A stretch of 64,000 nt of DNA, taken from positions 1 to 64,000 of the forward strand of contig JBJKSB010000074.1 in NCBI GenBank assembly GCA_046704385.1, read 5' to 3'. Source of the DNA: GH45 sp046704385 (GTDB lineage: Bacteria > Bacteroidota > Bacteroidia > Bacteroidales > SZUA-534). Of the stretch, positions 26,233 through 34,749 are shown piece by piece. The position numbers and the translations under genes are program-made. The notes beneath the pieces are model-generated. The model was not told the DNA's origin. It searched no databases and was given only the letters and a program-made list of their open reading frames with translations. The stretch's first letter is position 1, and each line of letters opens with the position of its first letter.

Positions 26233-26260
26233 AAAACAAAAAGGAGCCCGAAAGCTCCTT
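26233..26260 (-). terminator. Terminator of the tRNA-Asp gene
   Basis: A stem of AAGGAGC (26241-26247) with GCTCCTT (26254-26260) and a six-base loop, followed on the minus strand by a T-rich tail (complement of 26233-26240). It lies directly after the tRNA. Confidence 0.8.
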
Positions 26261-26266
26261 ATTATG

Positions 26267-26341
26267 CGGTGTGGACGGGACTCGAACCCGCGACCCTCGG
26301 CGTGACAGGCCGATATTCTAACCAAACTGAACTACCACACC
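26267..26341 (-). tRNA. tRNA-Asp (GTC anticodon)
   Basis: A full cloverleaf can be drawn on the minus strand: acceptor GGTGTGG with CCACACC, D-arm containing AGTTCAGTTTGGTTAGAAT, anticodon stem-loop GGCCTGTCACGCC with anticodon GTC, and T-arm GCGGGTTCGAGTCCCGT. The discriminator is G. The CCA end is not encoded, as is common in Bacteroidota. A hairpin terminator follows. Confidence 0.95.
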
Positions 26342-26623
26342 AATTATGGATACACTATTAATTATTTCAACAAAATCAGAACATAATGGGGTTACCCCCC
26401 TTTTTCAAAATTGCGATGCAAAAATAGCTGAATTTTCTTTACCACCAAACACTCCCCTTACTTTTTTAAAAAATAAATACCTGCTTTAAAAGATCCTTAA
26501 AATTAACATTGCTTCCCATAAAAAAGTTAAGCATTAATTTTAAAACTTGCCCAATTTTTGATACAAACAGTTTTTTTAATTCTCAGGGTTACTTATTTTT
26601 AATCCCGATAAAAAATTACACAA

Positions 26624-27499
26624 TTGGCTGGTATAATAATTTCAACATATATTCTTCCATTTATCCTGGCACTTATAATGTTCAACCTGGGACTGTCGTT
26701 AACATTTGAAAATTTTCGAAGAATTATTCATTATCCCAAACCACTTATTGTCGGACTGTTTTCACAGATGATTTTGCTGCCGCTTATTGCTTTTATAATA
26801 GCGTATTTTTCGGGCTTGTCACCTGAATTTAAAATAGGGATTATTTTAATTGCTATTTGTCCGGGAGGTGCCACAGCTAATCTTATTACCTATTGGCTTA
26901 AAGGAAATGTTGCTCTTTCCATTTCCTTAACTTCTATTAACAGCCTTTTGATTTTAATAACCATACCCCTTATGCTGTTTTTTAGTATGACAGTTTTTGC
27001 CGCTGAGGGCAATTTTGTGGTACTGCCATTTTGGGAAACTGTTGGAAATGTTTTTTTGATGGTTATTTTGCCTGTTATGCTTGGATTACTTTTTAAGCAT
27101 TATTATAATGAACGAGCCATTAAAGTCGAACGGGTTTTAAAATACATATCCACTTTTTTACTTGCAGTGGTTTTTAGCTTTGCTATTTTTTTGAATAAAG
27201 ATGGCGATAAAAGCCTGATTGACTTTTATCGCCAGGTTATTCCACATGTAATTCTTTTAAATGTTTTAGGAATGCTTGCCGGATTTTTTGCCGGTTGGAT
27301 TTTCCGTTTTAAAACAGATACCCTGATTACTCTGCCAATTGAAGTGGGCATTCAAAACAGTACCCTGGCTATTACCATTGCTATTTCTGCATCTTTCTTA
27401 AATAATCCAATGATATCTGTACCAGCCACCGTTTATGGCATGTTCACTTTTTTTACTGCTCTTATTTTTGGATACCTTGTAAAACGCCTCAGAAAATAA
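26624..27499 (+). CDS. Bile acid:sodium symporter (BASS/SBF) family transporter
   Basis: A 291-residue inner-membrane protein with about nine or ten hydrophobic segments. The family pattern is clear: MFNLGLSLTFENFRRI at the N-terminus, AICPGGATANLITYWLKGN (about 85-103) and GIQNSTLAITIAISA (about 245-259). BASS proteins import bile acids, pantoate, pyruvate or other organic anions with Na+. The frame starts with TTG at 26624; the first in-frame ATG is 18 codons later and would cut the first helix. Substrate not predictable. Confidence 0.88.
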   Translation: MAGIIISTYILPFILALIMFNLGLSLTFENFRRIIHYPKPLIVGLFSQMILLPLIAFIIAYFSGLSPEFKIGIILIAICPGGATANLITYWLKGNVALSISLTSINSLLILITIPLMLFFSMTVFAAEGNFVVLPFWETVGNVFLMVILPVMLGLLFKHYYNERAIKVERVLKYISTFLLAVVFSFAIFLNKDGDKSLIDFYRQVIPHVILLNVLGMLAGFFAGWIFRFKTDTLITLPIEVGIQNSTLAITIAISASFLNNPMISVPATVYGMFTFFTALIFGYLVKRLRK

Positions 27500-27540
27500 A
27501 CAAACCAGACGATAAACGCCCCACAGTAATTTTTTTTCAA

Positions 27541-27548
27541 TACCTTTG
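27541..27548 (+). promoter_or_regulatory. Putative -7 box of the nfeD/stomatin operon
   Basis: TACCTTTG is an exact TAnnTTTG box 80 bases before the NfeD start. I see no convincing -33 TTG at the usual distance. Confidence 0.3.
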
Positions 27549-27627
27549 ATAAGCGTGGTAACTTTTTTATCACCATTTCGTCATAAAACTGTTTAAAACC
27601 CATTATTAACAACAAAATCTATAAAAA

Positions 27628-28083
27628 ATGTCAACAATGGAATTTTTTAAAAACCCACCCGTGGTGTGGTTTTTAATCGGACTATTCTTTGCGCTTTTAG
27701 AGCTTATGGTACCCGGGTTAGTACTTATATTTTTCGGTATAGGTGCCTGGTTAGCGGCTCTTTTGACTCTCATTCTGGATGTTAGCGTTGGTGTGCAGAT
27801 ATTCACCTTCGCGTTAGCATCGGTTCTTTCTCTTATTTTCCTGCGAAGTTGGTTCAAGAAACGCTTTTTTCAATCCAGCCTAAACGGCTCTGATTCTGAC
27901 GATGATGAATTAAAAGGAAAAACAGCGAAAGTTGAATCAGCCATTGAACCGGGTATTCCCGGCAAAGTAATGTTTAACGGTACCCTATGGTCAGCCGAAT
28001 CGGATAGTAACATTACCGTTGGACAGCAAGTTGAAATTATTGATAAAAGAAGTATAACATTAATTGTAAAACCCATAAAATAA
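27628..28083 (+). CDS. NfeD-like membrane protein (short form)
   Basis: A 151-residue NfeD-family protein with two or three N-terminal transmembrane segments (about 13-75; WFLIGLFFALLELMVPGLVLIFFG, in pieces) and a C-terminal OB-fold (KGKTAKVESAIEPG, then GTLWSAESD and GQQVEIIDK). The serine-protease half of long NfeD is absent. NfeD short forms pair with stomatin-like proteins and are thought to regulate membrane microdomains or proteolysis. It is 8 bases from the stomatin gene, so clearly an operon. Confidence 0.9.
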   Translation: MSTMEFFKNPPVVWFLIGLFFALLELMVPGLVLIFFGIGAWLAALLTLILDVSVGVQIFTFALASVLSLIFLRSWFKKRFFQSSLNGSDSDDDELKGKTAKVESAIEPGIPGKVMFNGTLWSAESDSNITVGQQVEIIDKRSITLIVKPIK

Positions 28084-28091
28084 TTAAAATC

Positions 28092-29021
28092 ATGGAAACA
28101 GCTACTATTATTTTCACATTAGGAATTGCCTTACTGGTTATTATAATCATAGTATCGACAATTAAAATTGTTCCTCAACGAAGTGCTTTTATCGTTGAAC
28201 GATTGGGAAAATATAACTCAACTCTCAACGCAGGATTTCATATTCTGGTTCCTTTCATCGATAAAATCAGCTACAAACATACTCTGAAGGAACAAGCCAT
28301 CGATGTAGCCCCACAAACCTGTATTACTAAAGATAATATTTCAGTGGAGGTTGATGGAATTCTGTATTTGCAGGTTATGGATCCAAAAAATGCATCATAT
28401 GGTATTGATGACTACCGTTTTGCATCCATTCAAATTGCTCAAACCACCATGCGTAGCATTATTGGTAAACTTGAACTGGACAAAACCTTTGAAGAACGCG
28501 ATACCATTAATGTTAACATTGTTGATGCCGTTGACAAAGCCAGCGATCCGTGGGGGGTAAAAGTTACCCGTTACGAAGTTAAAAACATTGTTCCCCCGCA
28601 AAGCATTAAAGATGCCATGGAAAAGCAAATGCGTGCTGAAAGATCAAAACGTGCCACAATTGCTGAATCTGAAGGTGAAAAGCAGGCAAAAATCAATGTG
28701 GCCGAAGGTACCAAGCAGGAATTAATTGCCAATTCTGAAGGTGAAAAACAAAAGCGAATCAACGAGGCGTTGGGTAAAGCTGCCGAAATTGAATCAATTG
28801 CTCTGGCAACGGCTAATGGTATTAAAGCAATTGCCGAATCCATTGGATCATCACACGGTAAAGAGGCCGTTAATTTAAGAATTGCAGAACAGTACCTGGC
28901 TGAATTTGGTAAACTAGCATCAACCAATAACACCATGATTATACCACAAAACATGGCTGATATTGCTGGAATTATAGCCACTGCCACTTCAGTAATTAAA
29001 GATTCAAATAAAAAAGCCTAA
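28092..29021 (+). CDS. SPFH/Band 7 stomatin-like (slipin) protein
   Basis: A 309-residue protein with one N-terminal hydrophobic helix (about 5-25) and a Band 7 domain (about 27-200; PQRSAFIVERLGKYN, then DKISYKHTLKEQAIDV, then SIIGKLELDKTFEERD), then an Ala/Glu-rich coiled coil (about 190-260) typical of oligomerising SPFH proteins. It belongs to the stomatin/slipin group (YbbK/QmcA-like), partner of NfeD immediately upstream. Localised to membrane microdomains. A strong terminator follows the gene. Confidence 0.93.
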   Translation: METATIIFTLGIALLVIIIIVSTIKIVPQRSAFIVERLGKYNSTLNAGFHILVPFIDKISYKHTLKEQAIDVAPQTCITKDNISVEVDGILYLQVMDPKNASYGIDDYRFASIQIAQTTMRSIIGKLELDKTFEERDTINVNIVDAVDKASDPWGVKVTRYEVKNIVPPQSIKDAMEKQMRAERSKRATIAESEGEKQAKINVAEGTKQELIANSEGEKQKRINEALGKAAEIESIALATANGIKAIAESIGSSHGKEAVNLRIAEQYLAEFGKLASTNNTMIIPQNMADIAGIIATATSVIKDSNKKA

Positions 29022-29028
29022 AAACCTT

Positions 29029-29056
29029 AAGCTGTCCTTTATGAAAAGGACAGCTT
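29029..29056 (+). terminator. Terminator after the nfeD/stomatin pair
   Basis: AAGCTGTCCTTT (29029-29040) pairs perfectly with AAAGGACAGCTT (29045-29056) across a four-base loop; a T-rich stretch follows. Confidence 0.8.
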
Positions 29057-29072
29057 CATATTTATTTCATTT

Positions 29073-29447
29073 ATGAAAACGTTAGGCAATATAATATGGC
29101 TTTTATTCGGGGGCATTTTTACCGCCATTGAATATTTCGCTGCAAGCATACCCTTTTTGGTTTCAATTATTGGTATTCCATTTGGAATACAAACTATAAA
29201 ACTGGGAATGTTGACACTATGGCCATTTGGTGCCCAAATAAGGATAAACCCGGGAAACCCGGGTTGTCTTTCAACCGTTATGAACATTCTATGGTTTTTG
29301 ATTGGTGGAATATGGATTTGCTTATCGCATATTATATTTGGAATTCTCTTTGCCATTACCATCATCGGGATTCCATTTGCAAGTCAGCATTTTAAACTGG
29401 CCTCACTTGCTTTAACTCCATTTGGTAGGGAAGTAATCCTATCGTAA
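29073..29447 (+). CDS. YccF domain membrane protein
   Basis: A 124-residue inner-membrane protein of the YccF family: two similar halves, each with a hydrophobic pair and the phrase IPFGIQTIKLGMLTLWPFG (first half) or IPFASQHFKLASLALTPFG (second half). Function unknown; often found in stress or envelope gene neighbourhoods. It lies just after a terminator, so it may use its own start of transcription or rely on readthrough. Confidence 0.85.
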   Translation: MKTLGNIIWLLFGGIFTAIEYFAASIPFLVSIIGIPFGIQTIKLGMLTLWPFGAQIRINPGNPGCLSTVMNILWFLIGGIWICLSHIIFGILFAITIIGIPFASQHFKLASLALTPFGREVILS

Positions 29448-29589
29448 TTTAATTGAGAATTATCTTGATTATAGCCCATTTTTAAGATAAAAAAAGGTAA
29501 ATTGTTATAAATTATTTGCCCTGTTTGAGGAATTCAATAAAACCCGGAATTATAATATATTGTAAAATTAAACTTAAAAGACAGACCCT

Positions 29590-31320
29590 ATGAAGACAAA
29601 AAAACTAATTTACCTGGTTGTGATGCTAATATTCTTAGTTTCCACATTTCAGGCCTATAGCCAATCGGCACAATATGAAAGTGCAAAACCTATGTCGCAA
29701 GTGGTTAATACGAATTTAAAACCAGTAAGCAGCACAGGTATCATTAAAGTTCCCATGATTACCTGGGGAGGCGATATTGCTACCATTTTAGGTGACATGG
29801 ACGGAATTTTTAAAAAAAATGGTCTCGACATAAACTTGTTTCGTGAAGACGATTTTAAAAAACAGGTACAGATGTGTATTAACGGTGAAACGCCCTACCT
29901 GCGTGGTACTATGGGAATGATTAACGCCGCATCAGATGCTTTTAAAAACACCGGAACCGAACTAGTGGTTATTTATCAGCTAACCTGGAGCGTTGGTGGC
30001 GATGCTATGGTAGTACGATCAGGTAAAAACCTCAATAACATTAAAACCATTGGTCTGCAACTTTATGGTCCACATATGGATTATGCCTCAAACCTATTAA
30101 GTAAGTCAGGACGATTAGGTAAAGTTGATTTCAAATGGTTATCACAACTAACCATTTCTGAAAAGCAGGCTGGTAAGGCAATCGACCCAGTTACAGCTTT
30201 CCAGGATGACCCTTCTCTGGATGCAGCTATGTGTATAATTCCTGATGCTCTTCTGCTTACTTCAAACGGGAGTACGGGAACCGGAGCAGAAGGGTCTGTA
30301 AAAGGCGCTTCAATTTTGCTGTCGACAAAAACAGCCAGCCGCATTATCTGTGATGTATACGCTGTACGTAAGGATTATTTTGATAGTAATAAATCCAAAG
30401 TAATGAGTTTTGTAAAATCATTAATGCAGGCTGAGGAAGATCTGAAAGACCTAACGGCAGACAAAACCGCACAACAAAGCAAGTACCGCCAATTAATCAG
30501 TGAAGCAGCCGATAAATTAATGGGTTCATCACAATTTACTTCTGATGCCGAAGCTTTATTGGGTGACTGTGAATTTGTTGGTTTTAACGGAAACAAAACG
30601 TTTTTTACCGGGGCCGGAACCACAAGGAACTTTACAAAACTTAACAACGAAATACAATCCTCGTTTAAATCAATTGGATTATTAACTACCAGTATTGCAT
30701 TACAAAACGCCAGCTGGGATTATAACCAACTGGCATCAGGTTTAAAATATGCTTCACAAACAGCCGAAGCTAAACCTAAATTCAGCCAATCAAAAGTAGC
30801 CCAGGCTGTTGAAAACAAAATATCAGCCGAATCCAGTTCCTGGGAAGAAGAAGGTACCTTATTCATGGTTGAAATTAATTTTGATGCCAACCAGAGTGAC
30901 TTCCCTGTCCAAAAATATGCGAATGATTTTGCAAAAGCACTTGATATTGCTGAAACCAACAGCGGTGCCCTGGTAATAATCGAAGGCCATGCCGATCCAC
31001 TGGGTATCCTTAAAGCAGAAAGAGCTTTGGCCAATAATGAACCTGGAGCCAAAAGCAGAGCCGAGATCGGACAAATGAAACAACAGGTTAAAAGCCTTTC
31101 GCTTGAAAGGGCACAGAATGTGAGAAAAAGCTTTTTACAATATTGTAAAAGCAAGCATATTAACATTGATGAATCACAATTTGTGGCAGTTGGTCTTGGG
31201 GTATCCAATCCAAAATATAATCCACCACGCACTAAGGAAGAATGGGCTGCAAACCGCAGGGTTGTATTCCGCATTAAGCAGGTTGAAGCTGAATTGGACG
31301 AATTTAGTCCTTTGGAATAA
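29590..31320 (+). CDS. Substrate-binding protein/OmpA fusion (secreted form)
   Basis: A 576-residue exported protein (signal peptide to about residue 25, QAYSQ). Residues about 50-290 resemble a NitT/TauT (NMT1-like) periplasmic binding domain (VPMITWGGDIATILGDMDG, then KKNGLDINLF, then DAAMCIIPDALLL). Residues about 420-570 form an OmpA-C peptidoglycan-binding-type domain (LFMVEINFDANQSDFPVQ, then VIIEGHADPLGILKAERAL, then AANRRVVFRI), with an insert between its halves. Ligand-binding fused to peptidoglycan anchoring implies a sensor or scaffold fixed to the cell wall. First gene of the eight-gene cluster; the VWA gene follows after 18 bases. Confidence 0.8.
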   Translation: MKTKKLIYLVVMLIFLVSTFQAYSQSAQYESAKPMSQVVNTNLKPVSSTGIIKVPMITWGGDIATILGDMDGIFKKNGLDINLFREDDFKKQVQMCINGETPYLRGTMGMINAASDAFKNTGTELVVIYQLTWSVGGDAMVVRSGKNLNNIKTIGLQLYGPHMDYASNLLSKSGRLGKVDFKWLSQLTISEKQAGKAIDPVTAFQDDPSLDAAMCIIPDALLLTSNGSTGTGAEGSVKGASILLSTKTASRIICDVYAVRKDYFDSNKSKVMSFVKSLMQAEEDLKDLTADKTAQQSKYRQLISEAADKLMGSSQFTSDAEALLGDCEFVGFNGNKTFFTGAGTTRNFTKLNNEIQSSFKSIGLLTTSIALQNASWDYNQLASGLKYASQTAEAKPKFSQSKVAQAVENKISAESSSWEEEGTLFMVEINFDANQSDFPVQKYANDFAKALDIAETNSGALVIIEGHADPLGILKAERALANNEPGAKSRAEIGQMKQQVKSLSLERAQNVRKSFLQYCKSKHINIDESQFVAVGLGVSNPKYNPPRTKEEWAANRRVVFRIKQVEAELDEFSPLE

Positions 31321-31338
31321 TCTCAAAATTTTAAAGTC

Positions 31339-32118
31339 ATGAAAAGGAGATCAAATCCGTTGGCCTGGATATCTGTGGTTACTGTTGTGGTGGTTATCAC
31401 CTGTATCGGGCGAACCAGTAAAAAGCAGCCTGAGGATAAAACCGAACCCGTAGTCCAAAAAGTTGAGCAACTCCCTGATATTGAAGTAACTTTTGACGAA
31501 TCGAAAGGAGAAGCATCACTGGCCAAAAATATCTATATATTATTTGATGGCAGCGGTAGCATGGATGACCGGTGTGCCGGAGAACAAAAAATTGAAGGGG
31601 CTAAACAAGCCATAATTCAATACATCAATAAAGTTCCTAAAGATTATAATCTGGGTTTATTGGTTTTTGGCACCTATTATGAACCCGGATACGAGGAATA
31701 CGTCCATCTTGGGCCCGACAATCATCAAAAAATAATTGATGCCCTTAAGGAAGTAAAACCTGATCGCGGAACGCCGCTGGCCAACGCCACAACCTATGGG
31801 GTTGAAAAGCTGGTTGAACAGTATAAAAAACAATTGGGATATGGCGAGTACCGGCTGGTAATTGTTACTGATGGTATGGCCAACGAACCCGACAAATTTG
31901 AAGAAGCATTACAACAAGCCTCGCGTTATTCCTTTATAGCTATTTATAGTATCGGCTTATGTATGGAAGAATTTAATACGCTGAAACAATTTTCGCTAAA
32001 GTATACTGATGCAAAGGACTACGAGGAATTAGGCAAAGCTTTGGATGCAACTATTGGTGAATCACAGGATTTTGATCCCACTGAATTTGATTTGGATGAG
32101 CCCATTGTGGAAAAATAA
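31339..32118 (+). CDS. VWA domain protein, membrane-anchored
   Basis: A 259-residue protein with one N-terminal hydrophobic stretch (about 9-24) ending in TCIGRTS; the Cys could be lipidated, but the preceding Thr makes a weak lipobox. The von Willebrand A domain (about 55-235) has a complete MIDAS metal site: DGSGS (ILFDGSGSMDD), the Thr in RGTPLANA and the Asp in VTDGMANEP. VWA domains mediate metal-dependent protein contacts. Tightly spaced between the two SBP/OmpA fusions (18 and 12 bases), so it likely binds one of them on the periplasmic side. Confidence 0.88.
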   Translation: MKRRSNPLAWISVVTVVVVITCIGRTSKKQPEDKTEPVVQKVEQLPDIEVTFDESKGEASLAKNIYILFDGSGSMDDRCAGEQKIEGAKQAIIQYINKVPKDYNLGLLVFGTYYEPGYEEYVHLGPDNHQKIIDALKEVKPDRGTPLANATTYGVEKLVEQYKKQLGYGEYRLVIVTDGMANEPDKFEEALQQASRYSFIAIYSIGLCMEEFNTLKQFSLKYTDAKDYEELGKALDATIGESQDFDPTEFDLDEPIVEK

Positions 32119-32130
32119 AACTACTGAATA

Positions 32131-33666
32131 ATGAAAAACAAAAAAGGGCCTTTGGCTTTATTCATCGTTATTGTAATTATTGCCCTGGTGGCATATTTTG
32201 GAAAAACCGTTCTTTTCGACAAAAAGCAAACCGATACATCCGATGCCCAAACAAATACCAAAACATTAAAATGGGCAGGCGACAGTTATTTGGGCTATGC
32301 TTTTTTGCAAACCGTTGAGATGAAAAAACAACTGGCCCGTAAAGGTTTATCACTAAATTTTACTGATGATGGCGGCAATTATGAAGAACGGCTAAATAAA
32401 TTTTCCGAAGGCGAATATGATTTTATTGTGTTGCCTGTAAATTCCTATATCGAACATGGAATGAAGCATAAGTTTCCGGGAGTTATTGTGGCTGCCATTT
32501 GTGAATCGAAAGGAGCCGATGCCATTGTTGGATTTCCGGATGTTTTGCCTAATAACAAAATTAATGATCTGGATAACAGTAATTTAATAATTTATTATAC
32601 TGGTAAATCACCAAGTTCATTTTTGCTCGATTTAACCATAAATGATTTCGATTTAAGCAACCTGCAAAACGACAATTCATGGAGACGTGAACTGGGAGGA
32701 TCGGGTGAAGTATATAAAAAAGCTAAAGAAGCCGTGAAAGATCGATCGGTTGGTGATGCTTTTGTGATGTGGGAACCTGATGTATCCAGGGCCATCAATA
32801 AATTGGGTTTAAAAAAGCTCTGGGGAAGCGACAAATTCAGCGGTTATATTATTGATGTTTTTGTGTTTAACCGAAATGTGGTATCCAAAAACCCGGAGGA
32901 CATTGATACCTTTTTAAAAACCTATTTCCGCGTATTAAATTATTACGATTCGCGACCTGAAGAAATGATTGATCAATTATCAAAAATCAGCAAACTTGAT
33001 GATGACGAGGTGCAAAATATGATCAAGAATATTGAATGGTTTAATTTACCGGAAAACTGCATGAATATGTTCGATATCCCTATGGCAGTGGGTATGTATT
33101 CAAATGATGGTATTGTCAATTGTATTTATGCCTGCTCCGATGTAATGCGTCGCACGAATGTTATTTCGAAGGATGTTGATGACCCGTTCCTTCTTATCAA
33201 TAGTTCTTTTCTTGAAAATTTGAAGGCATCGGAAAACACTACCCCAAATACATCCGGGATACCCAAAGCATTTGAAGCGCTGACTCCTGAGCAGTGGAAA
33301 AAACTTACTGAAATTGGAACCATGAGGGTTGAGCCGGTTACATTCCAGAGTGGAACCAGTCAACTCGATTATCAGGGCGAGGAAATTGTGGACAAAGTGG
33401 CCACGATGCTGGTAAATAATTATCCCGATTACCGGGTGATTATAAGGGGACATACCGGCAAAGGAGATGAAAAAGCCAATCTGAAGCTGTCATCAGATCG
33501 TGCAAATATAGTACGTAGCCGGTTAATTGCCGTTCACGGAATTGACCCAAACCGGTTGTTTGCTGAGGGTATGGGCGACCAGCAGCCACCAGTACAAAAA
33601 CCGGGAGAAAACATCAGGGCTTATTCATTACGCTGGGCACGGGTGGAATTTGTTTTAATGCAGTAA
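32131..33666 (+). CDS. Substrate-binding protein/OmpA fusion (membrane-anchored form)
   Basis: A 511-residue protein with an N-terminal membrane anchor (ALFIVIVIIALVAYFG, about 8-25) rather than a cleaved signal. Residues about 45-330 form a NitT/TauT-type binding domain (LKWAGDSYLGYAFLQTVE, then FSEGEYDFIVLPVNSYIEHG). The C-terminal 120 residues are an OmpA-C domain (FQSGTSQLDYQGEEIVDKV, then VIIRGHTGKGDEKANLKLS, then SLRWARVEFVL). This is the second such fusion in the cluster; the two differ in anchoring and are only distantly alike. Databases call the type 'phosphate ABC transporter substrate-binding/OmpA family', but no phosphate link is evident. Confidence 0.82.
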   Translation: MKNKKGPLALFIVIVIIALVAYFGKTVLFDKKQTDTSDAQTNTKTLKWAGDSYLGYAFLQTVEMKKQLARKGLSLNFTDDGGNYEERLNKFSEGEYDFIVLPVNSYIEHGMKHKFPGVIVAAICESKGADAIVGFPDVLPNNKINDLDNSNLIIYYTGKSPSSFLLDLTINDFDLSNLQNDNSWRRELGGSGEVYKKAKEAVKDRSVGDAFVMWEPDVSRAINKLGLKKLWGSDKFSGYIIDVFVFNRNVVSKNPEDIDTFLKTYFRVLNYYDSRPEEMIDQLSKISKLDDDEVQNMIKNIEWFNLPENCMNMFDIPMAVGMYSNDGIVNCIYACSDVMRRTNVISKDVDDPFLLINSSFLENLKASENTTPNTSGIPKAFEALTPEQWKKLTEIGTMRVEPVTFQSGTSQLDYQGEEIVDKVATMLVNNYPDYRVIIRGHTGKGDEKANLKLSSDRANIVRSRLIAVHGIDPNRLFAEGMGDQQPPVQKPGENIRAYSLRWARVEFVLMQ

Positions 33667-33673
33667 ATAAAAT

Positions 33674-33704
33674 AGGAAGAATGGATAAATGGAAAATTGG
33701 AAAG
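33674..33704. repeat. GGAA-rich intergenic repeat, copy B
   Basis: AGGAAGAATGGATAAATGG followed by AAAATTGGAAAGATG repeats the GGAA-n-TGG unit seen at 19952-20026 and 39276-39342, directly after the second SBP/OmpA gene. It lacks the complementary right arm. The rest of the 224-base gap to the next gene holds nothing I recognise. Confidence 0.4.
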
Positions 33705-33890
33705 ATGTTGAATGTCTTTTCATGGTTCTTGCCATCAATTTAAGAGGTGTAAAAACTAAAAAACGATAATATGTTGGCAGAGGCTTTACTATTTAGCTTT
33801 GACAGTGAAAAGGGTAAAAACATCTGAATTTTCAATTTAACATGACACCAATAAATTAACATTTAAAACTAAGAATACAGAATATTAACT

Positions 33891-34736
33891 ATGACCTTAC
33901 CAGCTAAAGTTGAAAATCATTTGGGGTATATGCCAACATCACGCGATTTTACCCCAGCAGCCATAAAAAAAGCTTTATTAGGCACTGCTTTCGAACACTG
34001 GAGTTTCCGATATGCCCTACCCGCTTTGGCGGGAACAGGAATTATTGGAGCCTTATTCGGCTTTTCGTTCCCGGTTTTTTTAGCCATGCTTGGAATCGTG
34101 GGTGGCTCAGCTTCCGGATTCATTGTAAATACCTTGTTCAGAGGTTCAAAATTTGAATCACAATATATCAATTATTTACACCGGTTGATTGATGAACATA
34201 CAGCTGAAAAAAGGAAGAATCTGAAAGAAGATTTAGTAACCCTGGGGGAAAAACGGGCTGCATTACAACTAAGTCAGTTCGACCAGAAATTTGAAATACT
34301 GGTGGAGGTCCTGAACCAAAAATTTGATGAATCGCAACTAACCTACCAGCGATACTATGGTATCGCTAAGGAAGTATACTTATCAGGTATTGATAACCTG
34401 AACAATATTGTTTTAGCATTAAAAACCATGAAAAGCATCGATCTTAATTATATTGACTTTAGCCTAAAGGAGATTGAAAAAAAAGACAAAAACAATATGG
34501 CTGTCAAAAAAGAACTCGATGCCCTGCTTCGGAGCAAAGAATCATACAAAAATTTACAACAAAAAATTGAGGATATTCTTGCTGAAAATGAAGCCGCTCT
34601 CACTCAAATTGAACAAACTACCATTGCCATTTCGGAAATTACCCGTAGCAAAAATAACGAAGCAGAAGTGGATATGGAAGACTCAATGAAAGCCCTTGAA
34701 GAAATGGCATTACGATCTGCTTATTATTCACGTTAA
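33891..34736 (+). CDS. Membrane coiled-coil protein of the SBP/OmpA-TelA cluster
   Basis: A 281-residue protein with no signal peptide. It has a hydrophobic hairpin at about residues 38-82 (YALPALAGTGIIGALFGF, then LAMLGIVGGSASGFIV), which should make two membrane spans, followed by a long charged coiled coil (about 95-270: EKRKNLKEDLVTLGEKRAAL, then LRSKESYKNLQQKIEDIL). I recognise no named domain. It precedes the TelA-family gene by 13 bases, and its cytoplasmic coiled coil suggests it tethers TelA to the membrane. That role is inference. Confidence 0.65.
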   Translation: MTLPAKVENHLGYMPTSRDFTPAAIKKALLGTAFEHWSFRYALPALAGTGIIGALFGFSFPVFLAMLGIVGGSASGFIVNTLFRGSKFESQYINYLHRLIDEHTAEKRKNLKEDLVTLGEKRAALQLSQFDQKFEILVEVLNQKFDESQLTYQRYYGIAKEVYLSGIDNLNNIVLALKTMKSIDLNYIDFSLKEIEKKDKNNMAVKKELDALLRSKESYKNLQQKIEDILAENEAALTQIEQTTIAISEITRSKNNEAEVDMEDSMKALEEMALRSAYYSR

Positions 34737-34749
34737 TTAAACCAATATT

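Noticed and set aside
26342..26623. Riboswitch or tRNA-linked att site right of tRNA-Asp
   Set aside because: I found no conserved riboswitch core and no direct repeat of the tRNA end; the sequence is AT-rich with a short C-run only.
30720..31274. 184-codon minus-strand frame inside the first SBP/OmpA gene
   Set aside because: Antisense shadow of the OmpA domain; no homology pattern recognised.
31339..32118. VWA protein as a certain lipoprotein
   Set aside because: The possible lipobox ends Ile-Thr-Cys; Thr before the Cys is disfavoured, so lipidation is left open.
29590..33666. Phosphate transport function for the SBP/OmpA fusions
   Set aside because: That database-style name is not supported: no pst genes are near and the domains look like the NitT/TauT type.
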